Origin: Asterias rubens
Lineage: Eukaryota; Echinodermata; Asteroidea; Forcipulatida; Asteriidae
Direction of reading: 5' to 3'
NCBI RefSeq assembly: GCF_902459465.1
Contig: NC_047070.1
Coordinates: forward strand, 2,728,001-2,792,000
Length of the DNA stretch: 64,000 nt
The translations under genes were made by a program, and so were the position numbers. The notes beneath the pieces are model-generated. The model did not search any database. It saw nothing but the letters and a program-made list of their open reading frames with translations, and had not been told where the DNA came from. Of the stretch, positions 22,351-33,800 are shown piece by piece (position 1 is the first letter of the stretch; the number at the start of each line of letters is the position of its first letter).

Positions 22351-24106
22351 TCACCTCTGAAGGGTCTGGAGTTGGTCTTGTAGTGTATCCATCACCTCCA
22401 AGCTACAAGGACAAAACACGGAATAAATTCAATATCAGGCATCAGGCATAGACATGTGAACTTATTATTATACTTCTGGTAATGAAACCAAGGATGCCTC
22501 GTAAGTGAGCTTAATCACTAGCTCACAAGCCTGAGGAAATCTGTAGACAATGGTGCTTGTTTCGTGAACCAGAAGCACCTACTCTTCCATGATAAGTGTT
22601 CTGTGTTTTATTACTTGCACTACCAATCCTAGTTCACAGGACCTATGGCTTAATGTCCCATCCGAAGGACAAAGCAACTATGGACACAAGTTCGACGAAT
22701 GGGCTTTGAACCCACACTCTGCTGATCAGAAACACCAGGGCTCGAGTCTAGTGCTTTTTAACTGCTCGGCAATACCGGCCGCAATTTGAAAATCTCACAT
22801 GATGGAAAACTTGACAGCAAAACAATTATATTTACCTTCTTTCAATGGCTTCTGCCCTGTTTATAAAATGAAAAGAGAAATACATGTTGTTAGTTTTCTA
22901 TTGGAGCTGTTTGTAAGAATGTGACAGAATATTTTGTTTTGGTTTTATTGAAACTGGATTTATATACTTACTGGAACTGCAGCTGTGACACCATCAGACT
23001 CATCTTTTTCACATTCTAAAATGAAGGGGAAAAATGACAGTGAATTGAAATTGGTTAAAAAGGTAAGTATAGGACAACACACACAAATATTTTTAATAAA
23101 GATTTTTTTTAATTTGATGTTTTTCAGTGTACAAAACATAAGTTACGATAAAGTAGCCCTCCTCCCGACGTCGGGAGGAGGGCTACGTTTTCGCAACTAA
23201 CAAATGTCTGTTTTACACAGGAACTATTACTAGGTTACTGTACTAGGTAGTTATTTTGTCTTTAGCCTCTAGTCATGTTAACACAGTTTCTTGGAGTAAC
23301 ATGTTAAAAAAAAAAAAAAATGTTTTTAATACTTACATGAGACGAATTGTCAACAGTAGATTCTTGCATGGCTAGATTGCGTGCCGCTTGCATCAAATGC
23401 TGCAAAAAAAAGGACAAATTATACAATTTAAGGGTCGTCAAGTGACACCAAATAAAAAGAATTTACAACCCGGGAAGTCTGGTGACTAATCTAGTCTGTC
23501 AACATTAGGTAAAATTGCACTTATTTTTGATCTCACATCTCACAAGTTGTTATTTGCGATAACGAAACTCTCCTCCTGATGGCCACGTGAGGAGGGTTAC
23601 GTTATCGCAACTAACGAGTTGTGGTCTCAAAACCCTGCAGTCTGTGACCGTCGAAAGAAAGGAGGGTCACCTAGTAATAGAGGAAAGAAATACTATATTT
23701 TCTTCCTCATTGGGTCTATAGCTATGAATTGCACAAAACAAATCAAATTATTCAGAATCCCGTTATCAACAAACCATATGGCAAGAACAAACCACCCACA
23801 ATTAAAATACACAAGGTGGATCCGCCATGGCCCAGCCAACTTCGCTTTTCTTCAAGGTCAACCAGACACCAATACACACAAAAATCAACAGTATTATTTG
23901 ACCCTTGACCCATATCCGCTGACCTCGTTGGATTTCGATCCGCGTAGAATCTGCTTCGCAAGGCCTCCCAAATCAGCTACATTTTCCTGCAGTTTGACCG
24001 GTAGTCTTGGATCCATGTCTTGCGCCTGTTGCTGAACGCCTTGCCCAGCCCTGTAGGAGGGATTACTGGTAACCATAAAATGTCTGAGGACTGGATCATA
24101 ACTCAT
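22351..24106 (-). CDS. BORCS7: BORC complex subunit 7 (BORCS7), 5 exons including a 21-nt microexon
   Basis: Small coiled-coil subunit of BORC, the complex on the lysosome surface that recruits ARL8 and links lysosomes to kinesin. Minus-strand exons: 24106-23924 (start uncertain), 23399-23337, 23015-22972, 22856-22836 (21 nt) and 22402-22351, with matching phases and stop TGA. Recognisable blocks, all with clear counterparts in vertebrate BORCS7: LAKQILRGSKSNE, QAARNLAMQE, VKKMSLMVSQLQFQAEAIER and TLQDQLQTLQR. Three in-frame ATGs in exon 1 (24106, 24076, 24016) give 120, 110 or 90 residues. The vertebrate protein is about 105, so 24076 is as likely as 24106. The gene is head to head with IDUA, about 0.75 kb between start codons. 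Confidence 0.88.
22655..22790 (-). repeat. SINE S2 fragment
   Basis: In reverse orientation it carries TTTGAACCCACACTCTGCTG and ATCAGAAACACCAGGGCTCG, the complement of the tRNA-like head of family S2. It lies in BORCS7 intron 4. Confidence 0.55.
23141..23198. repeat. Short palindromic element, AGTTGCGATAACG family (copy 2)
   Basis: Almost perfect 58-bp palindrome: AGTTACGATAAAGTAGCCCT, CCTCCCGACGTCGGGAGG and the complement of the first part. In BORCS7 intron 2. Confidence 0.85.
23544..23612. repeat. Short palindromic element, AGTTGCGATAACG family (copy 3)
   Basis: TTGCGATAACGAAACTCTCC, a short centre with GGCCACGTGA, then GAGGGTTACGTTATCGCAAC. In BORCS7 intron 1. Confidence 0.8.
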
Positions 24107-24851
24107 TTTCCATAACAATTGTGTCAAAAGAACGGGGTGCTGCACTTTCACAATGACCAATTCTATTATTTTTGGGTTCTCGATTTTCACCGCAATATAT
24201 TGGTCTGGAACCCTAATCCCACACTTGACATAGTCATTAACATTAGTCGGGTACTCTGTGAACTGGGGGCGGAGCGAAAGTGTTATTTCGGTGGGGGTGC
24301 ATGATACTGAGTTTTATAAACTTATTTGACATTTTGAATGAAGGTTTTGTAAAGTTTATTTGCATATACTTTTTGTCATTTTGTGAAACTTCTTGCCAAA
24401 GTAGTGGTGGCCGTGCTGTACAATAAAATAATTATGTTATTTGTTTATTTTAAGGGAATTTAGTAAAAATAAAGAAATTATAGTTTTTTATAGAATTTTT
24501 CTAGAATTTTTAGTAAATTATAGGTATAGAATTTATAGTTTTTTTAATATGATTTTTACACTTTTTGAGGCATTGCATAACAATGGGTGCGTTTGTTTAG
24601 CTTCCCTGAGTCTACATGCAGTGCTCACTCGAGTGAGCCCCTGACAAGAGCTAAACGAACGATCACTACCGCTCTCGTAGTGACGTCATGCACCTGGGGC
24701 CAGCCCCCAAGTGACCCACTCCACAAGCCCTTAGCGCTCTATAAATATTGTTATTATTTATTTTATTCTAAAAATCCCCGAAATGATCTTCAATAATTTT
24801 TTTTCTTTTTTCTCTCATTTTCAGAAGAAATCACGGCCACATCTGAACATC
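24107..24851. promoter_or_regulatory. Divergent region between BORCS7 and IDUA
   Basis: About 745 bp separate the two start codons. It must contain the BORCS7 5' end and probably IDUA 5' UTR exon(s): an acceptor TCTCTCATTTTCAG at 24824 precedes a 27-nt leader before the IDUA ATG. A repeat-like GC-richer patch lies at 24585-24730. No core promoter motif is certain. Confidence 0.4.
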
Positions 24852-27800
24852 ATGAAGGCATTCTGTACATCTCTTCTCTCATTCTTGTTGATGATGCTAG
24901 CTCCATCGTTGAGTCTTAAATATGAGTTTGTTGTGAAGTCCGACAGTAAAGTGGCCGACTTGAAGAATTTCTGGGCAAGCACAGGTTTCTGGTATGTTTA
25001 TCTTATTGATGATTGTCGGCAATTGTTTCACTTGAGATTGCTGCCAATATAAGTTATCACACAAGCGCGAGTGGAATACGGAATATAGCACTTCTGCGTC
25101 ATTCGGCCGAGTTGGATATGGGACGCAGACGGGCTATATTTGTTCGTATTCCACGAGCGCGCGTGTTATAATGAATTTATTTTCCAGTTTCACGTACATC
25201 AACGCGCAAAGTTTCAAATTTCAGAGCGTTATTTTGTGACGAAACGCACAAAGTTAAGAATGTAATTTTTGCACTGTCTGTATATGGAGCGTAACGCATT
25301 GACATTCACAATACGCACTATGTAATAAAAACAGAGGAAGTAGGAAATAAAACAGGAAGATGTGTTTTTATCCCCCTAGTAGTTCGAGCATCTGATTGGT
25401 GGATTAGTGCATACTGGAAGATAAAAGACTATAGAGAGTCAAAGTAAACAGATGTTGAAATGTGCGCAGGATGCCATTTTAGCAAGCATTTTTTGATGCG
25501 AGAATACATCAGTGCAGACAGTGAAATGAGAATTGCTATCAAAAACATTTGCTGGTAGAAATGGCACCCATGTGCATAACAAAACATAGAGCAACCTGTG
25601 CCTTCATTCAGCGTTCTATAAACTTGGTCAGTGCCCTCAATGAAAATTAGAGGGCTACAAGAAATGATGATTGAGTGTTCTTTAATGACTTTTCCTCCCT
25701 CTTCCTCCCTTTGGTTTTTGTCTTTGTGTTTCCAACCTCTTGTGGTTAAACCAGCCCCTTCTCTCTACCCACCCCCTGCATGTCTGGGTCAAAGCTTTTT
25801 AAGAAATGATGATCAAGTTTAATGACTCTTTTCCTCCCTCAATTACCACCTTTGTCCTTTGTGTTTACTTTACAACCTCCCCTGGTTAAATAGCCCCTTC
25901 TCTCTACCCACCAGCCTGCATGTTTCTGTCTACATTGTTTGCTTGCTGAAATGGCACCTGTGCGCATTTCTCCCATAACCAAAGAACGAGCAGCCTGTGC
26001 CTTCATTCAGCATTCTATCAACAATATTTGTCAGTGCCCTCAATGAAAATTAGAGGGCTATTACTGTTGGGGATCAAAGCTTTTCAAGAAATGATGATTG
26101 AGTGTTCTTAATGACTTTTCCTCCCTCTTCCTCCCTCTTCCCATCTTTGATTTTGTCTTTTGTGTTTCTAACCTCTTGTTGTTAAACCAGCCCCAATCCT
26201 CCCTCCTCCCTTTGTCTCTGTCTACATTGTTCACCCTTTGCTTTTTCTGCGCACCTGCTGCCCCTCTCTCTCTCTCTTTTTATTTCTATCCACTTGGCTG
26301 CTCCTGTTCACCAGTAGGCCTACAGGTTTATGTCTGTTGTTGTCATTTACCCTTAAGAAAGAGTCTGCTAAGGTCAAAACATCATGCAGGCAACTAACTA
26401 TATATTTCTGCAGAACTGACTCCGCGGCAGTACAGTTAATTACGATCCTATAAGCTAAAGTAGTAGTCCAAGTCTATTTTCTATACCATCGGCCCTGGTA
26501 ATAGTTAAAAGCAGGACAGTTCTTTTCAGAACTGAGAAGTCTCCCGAAACCGATTATCTACTCCGCCGGGGCAGTAGAATAAATGCAAGACAGTTCTCTA
26601 AGAACAAACTCTACCTTGCAAGTAGATACACACATGGTGTTGCCGCAAACCAATATATTTATACCTCACCGTGCAATGCCTCAAATCCTATATAACTATT
26701 TATTGCATTTACACTACAGCTTCTTTTGGTTAGGCCAAATAGAAATAAAAACATGTTTAGTGTCCTCGCCTGCTTCCTTTTTAGAGGCCGCTTTTTTTGT
26801 TCCCCGTTTTTTTTTTTAATGGCTGCTCAACACATTTTTTAAGACTAACCGCTGGGCTGTTTAACAAAAAAGAAAAAAATTGCTGATATTTAAAATATTT
26901 CCTTCTTTTTTGTAAAAATGTTTTTTACTCCTTAGGGAGAAGGACAAGTTTGTTTTGATTTATTTGGCCTTATTTGGTAGTTTGCAACAGTTAATCGATA
27001 TTTTTGTATTGTCTAAATTTATACTTTTGTTGCTTTAGTTGAAGCTTTTTCTTGTTACTTTCAGCCCGCCCCTTCCACACCAGAAAGCGTCCTCATACTT
27101 CCTGAATGAATCCGAGCATCAGAATTTGATCTTCATTGGATCTGTGCCCAACCAAGGAATTCAGCAAGTGCGGGTACATTGGCTGCTAGACCTTGTCAAA
27201 CTCAGGTATCATCATCTTCCTATACTGTGCAGAAACCTCCTCTGAAGTATATACCTAATTAAGTCATAATTAAGTCTGAAATCAAATTTTCACTTTTTAT
27301 TGTATATCTACATTTGTATCAGGATTAAAGCAGTACATTCCAAAAACTAAAGGTAGAAGTTGTCTTAAAGACAGCGGACACTATTGGTTATTGTCAAAGA
27401 CTAGCCTCCACAGTTGGTGTATCTCATCATATGCATAAAATAACAAACCTGTGAAAATTTGAGCTCAATCGTTCATCGAACTTGCGAGATAATAATGAAA
27501 GAAAAAAATACCCTTGTCAAACGAAGTTGTGTGCATTTAGATGGTTGATTTCGGGACCTCAAGTTCTAAACCTGAGGTCTCGAAATCAAATTCGTGGAGA
27601 ATTACTTCTTTCTCAAAAACTATGGCACTTCAGAGGGAGCTGTTTCTCATTATGTTTTATACCATCAACCTCTCCCCAGTACTTGTCACCAAGAAAGGTT
27701 TTATGCCAACAATTATTTTGAGTAATTACCAATAGTGTCCACTGCCTTTAATGACACGGCACACAATTAATATTATTGTAAAAGACCAGTCTTCTCACTT

Positions 27801-30800
27801 GGTGTATCTCAACATAATATGCATAAAATAACAAACCTGTGAAAATTTGAGCTCAATTGGTCATCAAAGTTGCGAGATAATAATGAAAGAAAAAACACCC
27901 TTGTCACACGAAGTTGTGTGCTTTCAGATGCTAATTGATTTCAAGACCTCAAGTTCTAAATCTGAGGTCTTGGAAAATTCTTGGAAAATTACTTCTTTCT
28001 AGAAAACTACGTCACTTCAGAGGGAGCCGTTTCTCACAATGTTTTATACTATCAGCAGCTCCCCATTACTTGTTACCAATTAAGGTTATATGCTAATAAT
28101 TATTTTGAGTAATTACTGTAGTGTCCACTGCCAACTGCTTCTTTCCTCATATACTGAAACACATATGGTTATGATTATTTTATAAATAATTATTCCTCTT
28201 CAAAGAGAGTTTAATGTTCAAAATTCAACTAAGATTGTCCCTGTTCTTTTAGCAGTGAGAACAAATCTGGAGCTGTCACATTCAACTTTGACCTCTTGGA
28301 CCAGATGATTGACAGAATCTGGAGAAATGGACTCCGCCCAGGATTTGAAATAATGGGGAACCCGTCTGATTGGTTCACTGACTTTGAGGAAGTGAAACAG
28401 GTGTATGCATGGAGAGATATGATTACTGCATTGGCTAAAAGATACATAGGTACAGTAAGCTTGTCTTATTCCAATAGACCAGAACCCAATTTCGTAGAGC
28501 TGCTTAAAGACAATGGACACTATTGGTAATTGTCAAAGACCAGTCTTCTCACTTGGTGTATCTCAACATATGCATAAAATAACAAACCTGTGAAAATTTG
28601 AGCTCAATCGGTCGTCGAATTTGCGAGATAATGGTGAAAGAAAAAAGAACCCTTGTCACATGAAGTTGTGTGCTTTCTGATGCTTGATTTCGAGACCTAA
28701 AATTCTAAACTTGAGGTCTCGAAATCAAATTCATGGAAAATTACTTCTTTCTTGAAAACTACGTCACTTCTGAGGGAGCCGTTTCAATCATACAATCACC
28801 CTCTCCCCTTTACTTGTAATCAAGAAAGGTTCTATGATGATAATTATTTTGAGTAATTACCAATAGTGTCCACTGCCTTTAAGCACAACAAGTAGCTAAG
28901 TACAACAAAATTATGCTCACCAGAATAAGGTTACCAGCCAAACTACTGTGTTTCATGTACAGTTTGTGACTGGTATCCTGCTTCATTTCTGCTAGCAAAA
29001 TTTTCGGTTTTAAGCAGCTCTATGAAACTGGTTCCTTTGCCCAATTTCATAGAGCTGCTTTAAGGCACTGGACACTACTATAATTACTCAATTGTTAGCC
29101 TAAAAACTTACTTGATAACAAGCAATGGAGAGCTGTTGGTTGTATACAGTATTGTGAGAAACGGCTCCCTCTGAAGTAACATAGTTTTTGAGAAAGAGTT
29201 AATTTATCACTCAAATATTAAAAGGCATCTGAAAGCACACAAATTTGTGAAACAAGGGTGTTTTTTCCTTCATTATTTTCTTGCAACTTTGATAACAAAT
29301 TGAGTAAAAATGTTCACAGATTTGTTATTTTATGCATATAATGTGATACACCAAGTGTTCCCAAACAGTGCAAAAATGAGTGGGATACCAGTCATGTGAA
29401 ATTATATTTTGTCTTGTTAATGTTAAAACCTTATTCTTATTAACATACTTATTTTTTGCTTAGTTACTTTTTGTGCTTAAGCAGCTCTATGAAATAGGGC
29501 CCACATCATCACGTCAATGCAAGAACAATGTGACTTGTTTTTTTCCTTGTCTTTTCCATCTCTCACAAAAATGCGCCGTGCAAAAAAGTGACAATTTCAG
29601 ACTCGCTGTAATGTGCTGCTAAAATATAGGATTGGAACTACCTCTAGCTACCGGGCAATCTCGGTGGTCTAGTTGGTAAGAAACTGCTCCAGATTAGCAA
29701 GGGCAAAGGGTCCGAATACAACCCGAGTAACGTGCCTTTGATTTTTTTCACAGAACACTAGGAAAGTACCAAGACAGTGCTTGCACACATCAGTGTAAGG
29801 GTAACCCAAAATAATACAAATTATAAATGTTTTTTTTTTTAGTGAAATATGGTTTGGATTATGTATCTGAGTGGAACTTTGAAACATGGAACGAGCCGGA
29901 CCACAAGGACTTTGATAATCTAAACATCACTCTTCAAGGTAAAGAAATTACTCTTTAGAAAACGTTTTATTTATTTTGAAACATTAATCACAATTCTGGC
30001 ATGTCGTGGCCGAGCAGATAAGAGCACCGAACTCAAGCTCTGGTGTTTCTGTTTAGCAGAGTGTGGGTTCGAATCCCGGTCGTGACACTTGTGTCCCTGA
30101 GCAAGACACTTAACTATAATTGCTTCAGCCACCCAGGGGTAAATGGTGAGGGTAGAGATGGTTCTTGTGGTTGGTTTAGCTTAGTGCGCTACATATTTGG
30201 CGGCACAGGCTGTATACTTCCCAGGGAGCTGAGATGGTTTAAGGAATGAAATGGCCCAGTGATCAGGGTAATAATGTTGGAAGCGCTTTGAGACATAATA
30301 ATAATAATAATAACCCGTTTTTATATAGCGCTTTTCACACCCGAAGGGCGTCCCAAAGCGCTTCACATTATTACCCCTGGTAACTGGGCCTCAAATCACT
30401 CCTTAAACCATCTCAGCTCCCTGGTGGGGAGTATGTAGCCTGTGCAACATTAGTTATGCGCTACTCGGCTAAATCAATCACAAGAACCATCTCTGCCCTC
30501 ACAGGTACCCATTTACCCCTGGGTGGAGAGAAGCAATTATAGTTAAGTGTCTTGCTCAAGGACACAAGTGTCACGACTGGGATTCAAACCCACACTCTGC
30601 TGAACAGAAGCAGCAGAGCTTGAGTTCGGTGCTCTTATCCGCTTGGCCACGACACCCCACATGGTGTATAAAGCGCTTTATAAAAAACAAATATTATTAT
30701 TATTAATTCTGAGTTAAAGGTAGGGTTATCTTTTGATATAAATGACCCTCGAAAAAATTATATATCTTTATCCGAAAACTGTCCATAGAATAGAATAAAA

Positions 30801-33800
30801 TAGAATGTTTTATTAGCCAATGATTAAAAACAATCGCAGGAATTTGAAATGTTGAACTCGCATTATTACAAAAATAGTTATCTTCAACACAAACAATATA
30901 TGTAATACAAACTTTATACACATTCAGTGCAATGAAAAAATTAGACCTAAAAACTACAGCATGTATCTATTTTTAAAGGATTTCTCAACTACTACGATGC
31001 GTGTTCAGAAGGTCTTAAGGCAGCTAGTCCCAAGCTTCGGTTCGGTGGTCCTGGGGCTGCCTGTAGATCCAGGAAGTTTTCCTTGGTATGCTGGGCGCTG
31101 CTGCAACATTGTGAGAATGGAACCAACTTCTTCACCGGGGAAACTGGTGTTCGCATTGATTTTATTTCATTTCATCACAAGGTATGAAACTTAATCTAGT
31201 TGAATATAACGGGCCTAATACTTCACGGAAGCATTGGAGGCGATTGCCTCCGTTGCCCCTTGCCATGCCGTGGTGCCCTTGAAATGCTCCAGTAGAAATT
31301 TTCAGTTTCCTCATAGGGTGCCCTTTGCCAAAGAGAAAATGCCTTGGTGCCCTTCCCCTTTCAAAAACGAAGCATACAGGCCTGATATTAAGTTTTTACC
31401 CATACACCAATGTGTTTAAGCACTGTATACTCAATATTTTCCGGCGTCCTGTGAAAAAATATCACAGGCATATTACTCTGGTGGGATTGGAAGAGACACT
31501 GCTCTAGAATAGACCGATTGCGCTCTGTGCATCACGTGACCTATAGTGGGTATTAGATGCTAAACAAACACGGCATACTGCATATAAATGTGCGTTAAAA
31601 AGACATGATTTCTGTTGCAATTTTTGGCACAAAAAATACTAAATTCTCGAAATCACTGAAGAATATTCCGTTGTTTGTAACATGAGACCTTACCGGTGGC
31701 TGGTCAATAAATGTAATGGGTAAATACAGTTCCACTTAAAATAGGAAATTCCACGAGAATGTTCACACGATGACATGTGTTTGTGCACGGAAAGTGTGGT
31801 TTTACATTGCCCTCTTTGTAATTATTTGCTGCAAATATTTTCAATAAAAACCTCATTAAGAAGCTGCAAATCCCTTTATTGTCATCCTTAAAATTATTTG
31901 ATTAGAAGGGGTTGCTGTCAGCTATGAGTCGGACAACTTCGCGATCTCCCCCATTACAGCCCGACTCACGCCAGGCAAATCGCAAAATCCACAGCGCTTG
32001 AGCTCGCTCAAACCTCAGTAATTACGTAGTTTAACCATACTCTCAAAAGAAACCTCTTTTGTAGTAGAATACTGGGAACATTTAACAGCAAATGTGATTT
32101 AAATCAATGTCACAATATTCAACTTAACAGAAGGGCTGGGTTTTTAGGTTAAAATGTTATTTATTGAAAATACAGCCAATTATGGTCCATCGGTACAAGT
32201 CTTCCCATGTCTTTACTGTGTAGCTGTGTTTTTCTATACCCACTATAGGTCACGTGATCACATGTAAATATTGGCAGTGCAATGGGTCTATTGCATTATC
32301 GTGCGTTCGAATCCCACCTGAGTAATATGCCTGTGATTTTTTTCGCAGGACTCGGGAAATTACTGAGTATATACAGTGCCAACACACATCGGTGTGTGGA
32401 TAAAAAAACGAAATTAATGTTCTTAATTCCCGATTAGACCGTGGGATGATGCTCCAAATTCTGTTTTTCAGTGATCTACCTTACACAACTACTTACATTT
32501 GGTCTCAAAATTTGAAGAAAATTCAACTTACCACCCCAAAAAAATCGTCAAGCACAAAACTTACGCAGTATGGATTTATTCGCGAAATGAAGCACAAAAA
32601 TACGGCGAGAATAAATGGCTGAATGTGCAAGAAAAAAATAGATGACTTGTAAGCTCGGCCAATCATAGCGCATATGACATGCATGTGGATGTGTGGACCA
32701 ATGAAAGAGCTTGTTTCGGAGTCCTGTGGTTTTGTGGCCCTTTTTGAAACGACGGCGTCTGCGTTGGATTCAGCTTCAGGCTCCCTTATCTCGTCTGAAG
32801 CCCTGACTGAGCGCGTACGCAAAGCACGCACAATTGCCAAAACAACCGCGGGCCAAGCTAGCATTCGGAGCCGAAGCCGTGGTTTCGTAAAGGGTTTCAG
32901 AAAGATGTCGTCTATGCTTCTCAGGAAACTTCGTCCTGTGTGTGTGAAGGGGAAGAAAGTTGCACGAACACAACAGAAATTACATCCAAGCTAGTTAGGG
33001 AAAATAGTTATCGCTGGCAGGAGTTCGTTGGCCCAGCAGTGGTTAGGAAAAACTATCAGCATCGGTGATGTGCTGACGGACGCCATGGATGATGGATGAT
33101 GACATGACAGCGACCTACAAAGACAAAAGACCTTCCCGGCAGCTGCTGGTTGGAGTACCGTGGATGTACTAACTACTAGTGGAAGTTGAAGGTATTTAGG
33201 CAACATTTCTTTCCAGAAATAGTTGTGCTTCAATTCGAAGCAAAGCAGTTAATCATTATTTTATTTTTATTTTGTCAAGTTAAACAAAATGAAATGCTCC
33301 TCCGATCTCTCAATTAAATGAAACGAAATCAGAGTCACGATCACATGATGAGGATACACATTTTGTTTATGAATCATGATGATGACACACATCGGTTTTA
33401 GTTATTTACTTAATACTTAAAAACAAAAACATACATGTACTGTTACAATTAGTAATTACATACAGATTACAGTATGAAAAATCAATAAGCATTAAATATT
33501 TAATGCACTAAGCCTATTAGAAATTTACACGATTCAGGAAAAAATGGCCCTTACTTTTACTAGACTAAAACACTGAAGTGGAGGAAGGGCAAGGGTACAT
33601 ACCCCAAGACCCCTATACTAATCACGTGATGAAGTATGCTTGAATAATAATAAATAACATCCCCATCTTTATTCTTAAAATTCTAGAGGCAAACAACCCG
33701 CCAACCAGCTTTCTTTGAGATGTGGTATTTAAATTTAAATTTTGTATTTAAACTAAGGGGAACAAGCCTAATTTTGTTTTCAAATAAGATGAGTAAACTA

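Noticed and set aside
23619-24035. 138-codon plus-strand frame opposite BORCS7 exon 1
   Set aside because: Antisense shadow of the BORCS7 exon; the minus-strand frame has clear family similarity and splice sites.
30010-30090. tRNA-Leu/Ser gene
   Set aside because: The same sequence recurs at least seven times with a shared non-tRNA tail, so it is the head of a SINE.
32523-32994. Overlapping open frames on both strands in IDUA intron 5
   Set aside because: They fall on a GC-rich fold-back element (32735-32908); frames on both strands are a by-product of the palindrome.
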